Of a DNA stretch of 46,634 bases, positions 33,705-42,136 are shown piece by piece; position 1 is the first letter of the stretch, and each line of letters opens with the position of its first letter. Position numbers and translations under genes: made by a program. The notes below the pieces were generated by a model. It had not been told where the DNA came from and searched no databases. It was given only the letters and a program-made list of their open reading frames with translations. The stretch comes from Oscillospiraceae bacterium. GTDB taxonomy: Bacteria > Bacillota > Clostridia > Oscillospirales > Oscillospiraceae. The stretch spans positions 1 to 46,634 of the forward strand of contig JAFWRM010000002.1 in NCBI GenBank assembly GCA_017519975.1. The letters run 5' to 3'.

Positions 33705-35968
33705 ACGTTTTCGAGCGCTACGCGCCTTTCATTCAGGACTATATCTACCGCTCCGGCTGGCAGAGCCTGCGGGCGGTGCAGAACGCGGCCGGGGACGCGA
33801 TCTTCCAGTCGGACCAGAACGTGCTGCTGACGGCCTCCACGGCCTCCGGCAAGACGGAGGCGGCCTTTTTCCCCATCCTCACGCTGCTGGACGAGGACCC
33901 GTCGCGGACCGTGGGCGTGCTGTACATCGCCCCGCTCAAGGCGCTGATCAACGACCAGTTCGGGCGCCTGAACGAGCTGTGCGAGGAGCAGGGCATCGCC
34001 GTGACCCGCTGGCACGGAGACGCCAGTCAGTCGGCCAAGCGGAAGCTGATGAAAAAGCCCTCCGGCATCCTGCAGATCACGCCGGAATCGCTGGAATCGC
34101 TGCTGATCAACAAACACATGGAGATCCCCTCCCTGTTCGGGGATCTGCGGTTCATCGTCATCGACGAGATCCACTCCCTGCTGCGGGCCGACCGCGGGCT
34201 GCAGACCTTCTGCCTGATCGAGCGGCTCTGCCGCCTGGCGGGCTGCGAGCCGCGGCGGATCGGGCTTTCCGCTACCATCGGGGATCCGGAGCTGGCGGGG
34301 CAGTTCCTCGCCTCCGGCAGCGGCCGGGGCACCGTCATCCCGAAGTTCGACGGAGGCCGCGAGGTCTGGCGGCTGAGCATGGAGCATTTCTACAACACCG
34401 CGCCGCAGGCGGACGAGGGCTGCGCCGTCACGGCGCCGACCCCGCCCGAAGAGGCGCCCACGGACGCCGCGCCGAAGGCCGCCGACCCCGGCGTGGGGTA
34501 CATTTTCGAGCACACCCGGGGGCGGAAGTGCCTGGTGTTCACCAATTCCCGGGAGGAGTGCGAGGCGGTGTGCCAGCAGCTGCGGCAGTACTGTGAGGTC
34601 AACGGCGAGCCCGACCGCTTTTTGATCCACCACGGCAACCTTTCCGCCTCCTACCGGGAGAGCGCCGAGGACGAGATGAAGGACGACGACTCGCTGATGA
34701 GCGTGTGCGCCACCGCCACGCTGGAGCTGGGCATCGACGTGGGGCGTCTGGAGCGGGCCTTTCAGATCGACGCGCCCTTCACCGTTTCCGGCTTCCTGCA
34801 GCGCATGGGCCGCACCGGCCGGCGGGGCGATCCGTCGGAGATGTGGTTCGTGATGCGGGAGGATCATGCGGAAGCCCGGGCCATGCTGCCGGACAGCATC
34901 CCGTGGTATCTGATCCAGGGCATCGCCCTGGTGCAGCTGTACGTCGAGGAGCGCTTCGTGGAGCCGCCCCGGCTGGACCGGCTGCCCTTCAGCCTGCTGT
35001 ACCACCAGACCATGAGCACGCTGGCCTCCCATGGGGAGATGACGCCCGGGGAGCTGGCCTCCCGCGTTCTTACCCTCAGCTGCTTCCACCGGATCGGGCC
35101 GGAGGATTACCGCCTGCTACTGCGGCACCTGCTGGAGATCGGCCACGTGGAGCGGACGGAGAACGGCGGCCTGATCCTGGGACTGGCCGGCGAGCGGGTG
35201 GTGAACAATTACAAGTTCTACGCGGTGTTCCAGGAGAACGTGGAGTACACCGTGCGCGCCGGGTCTGAACAGCTCGGCACCATCGTGAAGCCCCCTCCGG
35301 TGGGGGACAAGATCGCCATCGCCGGGCGCGTATGGGTGGTGGAAGAGGTGGACCACAAGCGGCGGGAGGTGTTCTGCACGCTGGTGAAGGGCAATATCCC
35401 CGCCTATTTCGGCGACGTGGCCGGCGATATCCACACCCGCATCCTGGAGCGGATGTACCGGGTGCTTGCCGAGGACCGGCCGTACCCCTATCTGATGCGG
35501 CACGCCGTGTGCCGTCTGGCGGACGCCCGGGAGACCTTCCGGAAATCGCTGATGAGCGAGCGGCCGCTGGTCCATCTGGGCGGGAAGATGTGGGCGCTGT
35601 TCCCCTGGGTGGGCAGCTACGCCTTTCTGGCCATGGAGCGGTTCCTGAAGCTGCGCTGCGGGCCGCGGCTGGGCCTGAAGGGGCTGCAGTCCTCCCGCCC
35701 GTACTACATGCAGTTCACCATGCAGGCGGACGAGCGGGAGTTTTACGCCGTGGTCAGCGAGGAGGCGGCGAAGGACTTCGACGCGCTGGAGCTGGTGTAC
35801 CCGAAAGAGGTGCCCGTGTTCGAAAAATACGACGAGTACGTGCCGGAAGAGCTGGTGCGCAAGGGCTTTGCCTACGGCGTGCTGGACGTGCGGGGGATGA
35901 AGGAGAGAGTGCTGAGCTGGGAAAAGTTCGGAGGGGAGCGGAATGAAGACGGAATACATGAGCTATGA
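33701..35968 (+). CDS. Lhr/BrxHI-like DEAD/DEAH helicase
   Basis: 755 residues. Motif I is TASTASGKTEAA (45-54 region), motif II DEIH (155-158), motif III SATIGDP, motif V-like CATATLELGIDVG, and motif VI QRMGRTGRRG. The large C-terminal region (about 400-755) resembles the winged-helix and beta-rich extension of Lhr-type helicases (RVWVVEEVDHKRREVFCTLVKG). It probably unwinds or translocates on DNA with the BrxD-like ATPase as loader. A housekeeping Lhr is an alternative, but the operon partners argue for a defence-type complex. Confidence 0.88.
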   Translation: MNVFERYAPFIQDYIYRSGWQSLRAVQNAAGDAIFQSDQNVLLTASTASGKTEAAFFPILTLLDEDPSRTVGVLYIAPLKALINDQFGRLNELCEEQGIAVTRWHGDASQSAKRKLMKKPSGILQITPESLESLLINKHMEIPSLFGDLRFIVIDEIHSLLRADRGLQTFCLIERLCRLAGCEPRRIGLSATIGDPELAGQFLASGSGRGTVIPKFDGGREVWRLSMEHFYNTAPQADEGCAVTAPTPPEEAPTDAAPKAADPGVGYIFEHTRGRKCLVFTNSREECEAVCQQLRQYCEVNGEPDRFLIHHGNLSASYRESAEDEMKDDDSLMSVCATATLELGIDVGRLERAFQIDAPFTVSGFLQRMGRTGRRGDPSEMWFVMREDHAEARAMLPDSIPWYLIQGIALVQLYVEERFVEPPRLDRLPFSLLYHQTMSTLASHGEMTPGELASRVLTLSCFHRIGPEDYRLLLRHLLEIGHVERTENGGLILGLAGERVVNNYKFYAVFQENVEYTVRAGSEQLGTIVKPPPVGDKIAIAGRVWVVEEVDHKRREVFCTLVKGNIPAYFGDVAGDIHTRILERMYRVLAEDRPYPYLMRHAVCRLADARETFRKSLMSERPLVHLGGKMWALFPWVGSYAFLAMERFLKLRCGPRLGLKGLQSSRPYYMQFTMQADEREFYAVVSEEAAKDFDALELVYPKEVPVFEKYDEYVPEELVRKGFAYGVLDVRGMKERVLSWEKFGGERNEDGIHEL

Positions 35969-36338
35969 GGAATACCTCGCCGGGCTGAAGCAGGGCATCG
36001 TGACGAAAAACGGCAACTGCCCGGTCACGCCGCTGCTGGTCATGCTGCAGGGGCGGTGGAAGGCCCAGGTGATGTACGAGCTGTGCATGTACGGCACGGT
36101 GCGCTTCGGCCGGCTCCGGAAGGACCTTCCCGGCATCACCAGCACCATGCTGACCCGGGCCCTGCGGGAGCTGGAGGAGGACGGGCTGATCAGCCGCGAG
36201 CAGTTCAACGAGATCCCGCCCCACGTGGAATACTCCCTGACGGAGATGGGCCGGGATCTGCTACCGGTGTTCTACGCCATCATGAACTGGGGCTTCCGTC
36301 ACGAAAAGGAGCTGTACGGCCGGGCCGGAGCGGAGTGA
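35943..36338 (+). CDS. HxlR family winged-helix regulator
   Basis: 131 residues, starting 26 bases inside the helicase gene. HxlR core: CPVTPLLVMLQGRWKAQVMYEL, then RFGRLRKDLPGITSTMLTRA as recognition region, and YSLTEMGRDLLPV as wing. It keeps the family's early Cys (NCPV), which in redox-sensing members (YodB, HypR type) is the switch. As the last gene of the operon it is the likely autoregulator binding the palindrome at 30479-30497. Confidence 0.9.
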   Translation: MKTEYMSYEEYLAGLKQGIVTKNGNCPVTPLLVMLQGRWKAQVMYELCMYGTVRFGRLRKDLPGITSTMLTRALRELEEDGLISREQFNEIPPHVEYSLTEMGRDLLPVFYAIMNWGFRHEKELYGRAGAE

Positions 36339-36359
36339 GACGGCCGGAAAACAGAAAGA

Positions 36360-36393
36360 GGCCGGGCGCGATCCCACAGGATCGCGCCCGGCC
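36360..36393. terminator. Strong hairpin between convergent operons
   Basis: GGCCGGGCGCGATC (36360-36373) pairs with GATCGCGCCCGGCC (36380-36393) around a 6-nt loop. There is no marked T-tract; it lies between HxlR and the flippase gene, which converge. Confidence 0.7.
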
Positions 36394-36425
36394 GACGTTC
36401 GTTATGGGGAGGAAAACACCTGCGG

Positions 36426-37952
36426 TCACTTCGCCCGCCCGGTGACGCGCGCCCACGCCCCGCGCAGAAGCGCGGCCGCCCCCTCCCGCTCCCGGGCGTT
36501 CATCATGAACCGCCAGGCCAGAAGGAGATACAGCGCGGCGTATACGGCCGCCAGCGCGAGGAGCAGAGGCCACCCCATGTCCGGCAGGGCGTTCACGCCG
36601 AACCACGCGGCGACGGCGAGGATCAGCGGGGCGGGGCACATGCGGCCGATCCTTTTCCAGAAGGAGGGGACGTCCAGCCCCAGCGACCGGTGCCAGTACA
36701 CGTTCATCGCGGCGGCGCCGGCCGCGTGCGCCGCGAAAGTGGCCGCGGCCGCTCCGAGCACGCCCCAGGGCCGGACCAGCCACAGCGTCAGCAGCACGCT
36801 GACCGCCGCCGGACACAGCAGGACGGCGATGTGGAAGCGGTGACGCTCCAGCGCGTGGAGGAGCTCCGTCCCCGTGTGCTGCAGCAGGGGCAGCGCCAGA
36901 GCGGCGAAGGTGAGCAGCGCGACCCCCCAGGAGGGAGCGTACGCCTCGCCCGCCCACAGGCGCAGGAAGGGCCGCCCGAAAACGGCAAGCAGGGAAAGGA
37001 AGAGGAAAAGCACGATGAACTGGCGGCGCCCGCGGCGGATGAACAGCGCGCTGCGCGCTTTTTCCGGCATCGCGCGGAGCTCCTCCGCCTCCGGGCAGGG
37101 CGACAGACGATTGCCCGCCGCCGCGCACAGGGCGGCGAGGCAGAGACTGACGACGGCCCCCACGTTGTACACGGCCGCCATGAGGCTGCCCAGCACGCAG
37201 CCGACGATCAGACGGTCGGCCGGAACGAACAGAAGCTCGGCGCAAAGGTCGAGGAAGGGGAGCACGGAGGAGCGCAGCGCCTGCCGCAGATGGCCCGGCC
37301 CCGCGCCAGCGAAGGCGGGCGAGACGCCAAGGCGCTTCCGCGCGTACAGTACGTACGCGGCGCCGACGATCAGGTTGACCGCGATGGACACGGATACCAG
37401 CCCGATGGAGGCCCAGCCCAGGAAGAGCACCGCCAGGTTCGCGCAGGGGGTGACGACGGCGACGGCCAGACCGACGGCCTGCAGGAATCCGTCCCGCCCG
37501 CAGGCGCCGATCAGCGCCTGCCACGCGCCGAAGGGCAGGAACACCGCGGCGTCCACCGTCATCAGAAGGCAGATCTTCTTCAGCATCTCCCGCTCCTCCT
37601 CACCAAGGGAGGAGATGGAGCCGGTCACCCGGAGGGAGACGAACAGGCCCGCGGCGAGGATGAGCAGGCCGGCCGCGGCGCAGGTCTTCACGTAAAGGCC
37701 GAAATAGCGGCGCTCACCCTCAGGATCGGCGCTTTCGTGGCCCGCCGCCAGACGGCGGGCGAAAGCGGCACCCAGGCAGAAGGTGAGCAGCATCAGAAAT
37801 TCGGCGACGGAGTCCGCCATGCTGTGCAGGCCGTAATCCTCCTGCCCGAGAAGGCGGAGCATGAGGGGGAAATACAGCAGCGGCACAAGAACGCCGATCA
37901 GCCGCCGGACCGTGGGGATCCAGGCGGGCGTTGTGAGAGTTTCATCCTTCAT
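36426..37952 (-). CDS. Polysaccharide biosynthesis flippase (MOP/Wzx-like)
   Basis: 508 residues, with about 12-14 hydrophobic segments spread over the whole length. The start TPAWIPTVRRLIGVLVPLLYFPLMLRLLGQEDYGLHSM matches the Wzx/MurJ-like beginning (long first helix, then LGxxxYG). It probably flips lipid-linked sugar units across the membrane. No glycosyltransferase is adjacent, so it acts alone in this stretch and its cargo is unknown. Confidence 0.83.
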   Translation of the reverse strand: MKDETLTTPAWIPTVRRLIGVLVPLLYFPLMLRLLGQEDYGLHSMADSVAEFLMLLTFCLGAAFARRLAAGHESADPEGERRYFGLYVKTCAAAGLLILAAGLFVSLRVTGSISSLGEEEREMLKKICLLMTVDAAVFLPFGAWQALIGACGRDGFLQAVGLAVAVVTPCANLAVLFLGWASIGLVSVSIAVNLIVGAAYVLYARKRLGVSPAFAGAGPGHLRQALRSSVLPFLDLCAELLFVPADRLIVGCVLGSLMAAVYNVGAVVSLCLAALCAAAGNRLSPCPEAEELRAMPEKARSALFIRRGRRQFIVLFLFLSLLAVFGRPFLRLWAGEAYAPSWGVALLTFAALALPLLQHTGTELLHALERHRFHIAVLLCPAAVSVLLTLWLVRPWGVLGAAAATFAAHAAGAAAMNVYWHRSLGLDVPSFWKRIGRMCPAPLILAVAAWFGVNALPDMGWPLLLALAAVYAALYLLLAWRFMMNAREREGAAALLRGAWARVTGRAK

Positions 37953-38020
37953 CGGACGCAGGACCTTCTTTCCTCAGATGATGGGAAACGCGCGGGCAGC
38001 GCGAAGGCGCCTCTGAACGC

Positions 38021-38049
38021 ACTATAGGCCATCCCCGGCCGCCCGTCAA
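38021..38049 (-). promoter_or_regulatory. Promoter of the flippase gene
   Basis: Minus strand: TTGACG (38044-38049), 17-bp spacer, TATAGT (38021-38026). Confidence 0.75.
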
Positions 38050-38146
38050 GTATCCCGGACCGCGGGGCGGGAAGGGGGATACAAACGGCACAGTGTGTGC
38101 TATACTGAAGGCAGACCAACCTTATCCTGAAACGGAGGCATGAACC

Positions 38147-38383
38147 ATGGAAAAGAAGGTATGCGTCAGATGCGGAAAGCCCCTGCCGGAAAAGGCGGAA
38201 AAGTGCCCGGAGTGCGGGGAAGCCGTTCTCCCGGAGGATCTCCGCTGCCCGAAATGCGGCAGTGAGAAAGTGTTCGCCATCTCCGGCCTGAGCAAGGCCG
38301 CCACGGTGGCCAAATGGGGGATCTTCTCCATCGGCAAGGCGAAGGCCGACTACCGCTGCAAGGACTGCGGACACAGGTTCTGA
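38147..38383 (+). CDS. Small double zinc-ribbon protein
   Basis: 78 residues after GGAGGC. CVRCGK and CPECGE form one four-Cys site; CPKCGS and, 28 residues later, CKDCGHRF form the second. A short hydrophobic stretch (SKAATVAKWGIFSIG) separates the last pair. It has no catalytic motif and is probably a scaffold or binding protein. It lies 57 bp before the dehydratase operon and may be its first gene, or stand alone with a TATACT -10 near 38099-38104. Confidence 0.75.
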   Translation: MEKKVCVRCGKPLPEKAEKCPECGEAVLPEDLRCPKCGSEKVFAISGLSKAATVAKWGIFSIGKAKADYRCKDCGHRF

Positions 38384-38440
38384 CGTCCGAAAGGCGGGAA
38401 GCCGGAACCGAAGGATCACAGTCAGAAGGAGGAGATCTGC

Positions 38441-39610
38441 ATGGGCATCCGGACATGCGCGAGGGAGAACGCCGCCTTCGCGGAGCTGCTGAAGCATTAT
38501 GAGGATCCGTCCATCCATCTGCGCGAATGCCGCGCAGCCGGCGTGCGGGTGGTCGGAAAGATCGGATACGGCGTATGCGACGAGCTGATCCTGGCCGCCG
38601 GCATGGAGAGCGCCGCGGTGCGCCCCGGCGGCGCCGGGCATCCGCTGGCCGACGAATACCTGGAATACGCCTTCACCGAAAAGGGAAAATATCTGTTCGA
38701 CGCCGTGGCCGGAGGGGATCGGGACCGGTGCCCGGAGCTGGTGGCGTTCTCGGATTCCGAGGACCTGGCCAACCGGCTGTATTACTATCTGCGGGAGCTG
38801 AAGCGGTCCGAGCCCGGGCGGCCGGTGCCGGAGCTGACTCTGGTGGACTGGCTGTTTTCCCGCCACATGACGTACCAGGGCTGGAACGAAAAGGCGCTGC
38901 GGCGCTTTGCCGGGCGGCTGGAGAGTTGGTCCGGACAGCCGGTGACCGACGAAGCCCTGACGGAGGCCATCGCCCTGTACGGCCGTCAGTACCGCGCCGT
39001 TTCGGCGATCCTGAGCCAGCGCACGGCGAAAGCGCCGCGGCTGACGGGGTGCGAAGCGCTGGTGGTGCTTGGCGCGAAGGACTGCATGGACAAGCGGCGC
39101 TACGCCGAACTCGTGGAAAAACTGGCGCTGGACGTGCCCTCCTGGCCGGAGGCCGGGGGCGTGAAGCTGTTCTTCTCCGGCAGCGTCCAGCAGGATCTGG
39201 GCGTGTACGAGCCGGTCGAGGCCGCGGGTTTCGTGATCTGCGGCGAGGATCACGACGCCGGCACGCGGGCGTTCGAACGGCCCATCCGTACGGATCTTGA
39301 GCCCTATGCGGCGCTGGTGGACAGCTATATGCTCCGTTCGCCCTCCGCTGCCAAGGGCCTGGTGAAGGAGCGGACGCAGGCGCTGACGGAAAGCGTGGAG
39401 CACACGGGCGCGGCGTGCGTGCTGTTTTACAACGACGCCTACGATGAGGCCGCCTCCTGGGATCACCCGTCCCAGCGCGCGGCGCTGACCGCGCAGGGGA
39501 TCCCGTACGCCGAGTGCGTGAAGCGGGCGTATCCGCCCGTGACCGACGGGGGATTCCGCGAAACGCTGCAGCTTCTGAAAAACCGCGCGGGAGGTGAGTA
39601 CCATGGCTGA
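38441..39610 (+). CDS. 2-hydroxyacyl-CoA dehydratase-family subunit, first, Cys-poor
   Basis: 389 residues after AGGAGGAG. The start RVVGKIGYGVCDELILAAGM (35-54, Cys at 46) matches the HgdB/FldC/BcrB-like opening, in which this Cys is a [4Fe-4S] ligand. The later motif that normally reads KFCDPE before the GIP helix is here NDAYDEAASWDHP, followed by TAQGIPYAEC, so an expected cluster Cys is absent. Enzymes of this family remove water from 2-hydroxyacyl-CoA, or reduce aromatic acyl-CoA, by radical chemistry. This subunit may be structural or have changed chemistry. It overlaps the next gene by 8 bases. Confidence 0.8.
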   Translation: MGIRTCARENAAFAELLKHYEDPSIHLRECRAAGVRVVGKIGYGVCDELILAAGMESAAVRPGGAGHPLADEYLEYAFTEKGKYLFDAVAGGDRDRCPELVAFSDSEDLANRLYYYLRELKRSEPGRPVPELTLVDWLFSRHMTYQGWNEKALRRFAGRLESWSGQPVTDEALTEAIALYGRQYRAVSAILSQRTAKAPRLTGCEALVVLGAKDCMDKRRYAELVEKLALDVPSWPEAGGVKLFFSGSVQQDLGVYEPVEAAGFVICGEDHDAGTRAFERPIRTDLEPYAALVDSYMLRSPSAAKGLVKERTQALTESVEHTGAACVLFYNDAYDEAASWDHPSQRAALTAQGIPYAECVKRAYPPVTDGGFRETLQLLKNRAGGEYHG

Positions 39611-40898
39611 GACCGCGTCAAAGGCCGTCAAGAAGCTGAAGGCCACGGCGGAGGCTTCCCGCTACCAGAAGGAATGGTTCAAGGGGCTTCGGGCCCGCGT
39701 GGAGGCGGGCGAGCCCTTCGTGTACGCCAACGCGGACGCGCCGATGGAGATCATGCGCGCCATGGACATACCCTTCGTGATCAACCAGTGGTGGGCCGCC
39801 ATCTGCGGCGCCAAGCAGATGACGGGAAAATACTACGGCCTACTGCGCGACGCGGGGTATCGGGACGACCTGTGCTCCTACTGCGCCACAGCCCTGGCCG
39901 AAAGCTTCGACCCGGACGACCGGACGGCGGGCCCCTGGGGCGGGCTGCCGTCGCCCACCATAGCCCTCACGCGGCTGACCTGCGACTGCCAGGGGAAGAT
40001 CTTCGAACTGTTCGCCCGGCGGCACGGGGCCGACCTGTACACGCTGGAGAACTCCGTGCCCCGGAAGCTGCCCCTGAACTGGTGGGAGCTGGATCAGAAC
40101 GACTGGGAGGAACTGTACGACCCCGACCGGCTGGATCTGGCGGTGGAAGAGCTGAGGGCCTTCATCCGCTATCTGGAGGTGAAGACGGGCCGCATCTTCG
40201 ACATCAACCGCCTGCGGGACGTGATGCATCGGATCAACGAGCAGGAGGGGTGGTACACGAAAACGCGCGACCTGATCGCGCAGGCCAGGCCGGCGCCGGT
40301 GACCGTGGTGGACACCATCAACGCGGTCATGCAGGCGCAGTGGCACCGCGGTACCCAATGGGCCGCCGACCACGCCAGGGGCCTGTACGAGGAGGTGCGC
40401 GCCCTGGCGGAGGAACCGGACCGCGCGCCGGATCCCCGGAGGGAATACCGCCTGATGTGGCTGGGGCGGGGCCTGTGGCACGATTTTGCCTTCTACCAGA
40501 ATTTCGAGGAGAAGTACAACGCCCGCTTCGTCTGGAGCATGTATCTGGCCATGGGGGCGGACGCGTACATCCGGAACCACATCGACGCCGACCCGCTGCG
40601 GGCTCTGGCGGCGCGCTACATCGGGATGGAGGACTTCCTCCACTGCCCGCCCTGGAACGCCCAGTGGTTCCTGAAGGAAGCGAAGACCAACGGGATCGAC
40701 GGCGTGGTGTACATGGTGCCGGAGAACTGCATGCAGGCGGTGGAGGGATCTTCCTTCATCTGCCGGACGCTGGAAAACGCCGGCGTCCCCGTGCTGAAGT
40801 TCCGCGCCGACCCGGTGGACGCGAGGAAATGGAACCGGGAGAACATGACCCTGCTGGTGGAGCGGTTCATCGAGCAGCGGGTGATCGGAGGGAAATGA
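39603..40898 (+). CDS. 2-hydroxyacyl-CoA dehydratase-family subunit, second, cluster-binding
   Basis: 431 residues from the ATG at 39603 (8 nt after GGAGG). Cluster cysteines are likely C91 and/or C94 (LCSYC), C127 and/or C129 (TCDCQGK) and C376 (PENCMQ), matching the three-Cys pattern of the family. The ending VPVLKFRADPVDARKW, then LLVERFIEQR is the standard C-terminus. It forms a heterodimer with the preceding subunit. The partner activating ATPase (HgdC/FldI type), needed for catalysis in all known members, is not in the window. Confidence 0.86.
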   Translation: MAETASKAVKKLKATAEASRYQKEWFKGLRARVEAGEPFVYANADAPMEIMRAMDIPFVINQWWAAICGAKQMTGKYYGLLRDAGYRDDLCSYCATALAESFDPDDRTAGPWGGLPSPTIALTRLTCDCQGKIFELFARRHGADLYTLENSVPRKLPLNWWELDQNDWEELYDPDRLDLAVEELRAFIRYLEVKTGRIFDINRLRDVMHRINEQEGWYTKTRDLIAQARPAPVTVVDTINAVMQAQWHRGTQWAADHARGLYEEVRALAEEPDRAPDPRREYRLMWLGRGLWHDFAFYQNFEEKYNARFVWSMYLAMGADAYIRNHIDADPLRALAARYIGMEDFLHCPPWNAQWFLKEAKTNGIDGVVYMVPENCMQAVEGSSFICRTLENAGVPVLKFRADPVDARKWNRENMTLLVERFIEQRVIGGK

Positions 40899-40899
40899 C

Positions 40900-42120
40900 A
40901 TGAGCGAAGCAAACGGCCGTCAGCCGCTGGACGGCGTGACGGTGCTGGATCTGACCCAGTTCGAATCCGGAACGGTGTGCACCGAGACCCTGGCCTGGCT
41001 GGGCGCGGAGGTGTGGAAGGTGGAGCGGCCCGGCAGGGGCGAGCTCGGCCGCCGGTCCCTCACCGAGCCGGATATCGACACCTACGGATTTCTGATCGTG
41101 AACATGAACAAGAAATCCATCACGTGCAACATGAAAACGCCGGAGGGCCGGGAACTGATCCGGAAGCTGCTTCCGAAGGCCGACGTGATCGTGGAGAACA
41201 TGGGGCCGGGGTCCATCGAACGGCTGGGCTTCGGCTACGAGGACTGCCGGAAGATCAACGAGACGATCATCTTCGCCTCCATCAAGGGCTTCTCGCCGGA
41301 CAGCCCCTACGCGGAATACCCCGCCTTCGACCCCATCGCCACCCACACGGGCGGCTTTGTGGCCGTGACCGGTTTCCCGGATCAGCCGGTGAAGGCCGGC
41401 GTCAGCGTGGCGGACTCCGGCACCGGCATGGCCTGCGCCATGGCGATCATCGCCGCGCTGTACCAGAAGCAGACCCAGGGGATCGGCCAGCGCATCGACG
41501 TTTCCATGCAGGATTACGTCATCGGCCTGGGCCGCGCGGGCTGGGAGATGTATTACAACACGGGAAAGCCGCCGCGGCGCGTGGGCAACGGCATGCCGCT
41601 GGAGGACGTGGCCCCGTCGGGGACCTACCCCTGCCGGCCGGGCGGACCGAACGACTACGTGCACGTGTACTGCTCCCGGGCGTCCAACGACCAGTTCCAC
41701 AAGCTGTGCCGCGTCATCGGGCGCGAGGACCTGATCGATGATCCGCGCATGGCCACGCCGCAGTCGCGCTTTCTGGTCCGGGACGAGCTGGACGCCATCA
41801 TCACCGAATGGACCATGCGTCACACGAAGACGGAGGCGATGGAGATCCTCGCCGGGGCCGACGTGCCCGCCGGCGCGCTGCTGGACATCTCCGATTTCGC
41901 GAACGACCCCGCCTACACGGAGCAGGGGATCATTGTGGAGGTCGACCATCCCGTGCGGGGAAAGGTGAAGATGCCGGGCTTCGCCCCGCGCATGAGCGCC
42001 AACCACATCGAGTACCGGCCCTCGCCGGCCCTGGGGGAGAACAACGGGGAGATCTACGGCGGGATCCTCGGCCTGACCGGGGAGCAGATCGCCGAGCTGA
42101 AAGAAAAGAAAGTCATTTAG
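40900..42120 (+). CDS. CaiB/BaiF class III CoA-transferase
   Basis: 406 residues, 1 bp after the previous gene. LDGVTVLDLTQFESGTVCTETLAWLGAEVWKVE is the family start. D172 in GVSVADSGTG is the catalytic aspartate that forms the acyl-enzyme anhydride. It moves CoA between carboxylic acids, so it would activate the substrate or product of the neighbouring enzymes, much as FldA or BbsEF do in phenyllactate and toluene pathways. It belongs to the same operon. Confidence 0.93.
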   Translation: MSEANGRQPLDGVTVLDLTQFESGTVCTETLAWLGAEVWKVERPGRGELGRRSLTEPDIDTYGFLIVNMNKKSITCNMKTPEGRELIRKLLPKADVIVENMGPGSIERLGFGYEDCRKINETIIFASIKGFSPDSPYAEYPAFDPIATHTGGFVAVTGFPDQPVKAGVSVADSGTGMACAMAIIAALYQKQTQGIGQRIDVSMQDYVIGLGRAGWEMYYNTGKPPRRVGNGMPLEDVAPSGTYPCRPGGPNDYVHVYCSRASNDQFHKLCRVIGREDLIDDPRMATPQSRFLVRDELDAIITEWTMRHTKTEAMEILAGADVPAGALLDISDFANDPAYTEQGIIVEVDHPVRGKVKMPGFAPRMSANHIEYRPSPALGENNGEIYGGILGLTGEQIAELKEKKVI

Positions 42121-42136
42121 GAAGGAGACGCGCATC

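Noticed and set aside
30524-36338. Complete BREX system
   Set aside because: Only BrxD-like and BrxHI-like genes are present; no PglX methylase, PglZ, BrxC/PglY or BrxA/B gene was found in the window.
36360-36393. Attachment site or recombination site at the long palindrome after HxlR
   Set aside because: It sits neatly between convergent genes and has normal terminator geometry; no integrase or repeat partner was found.
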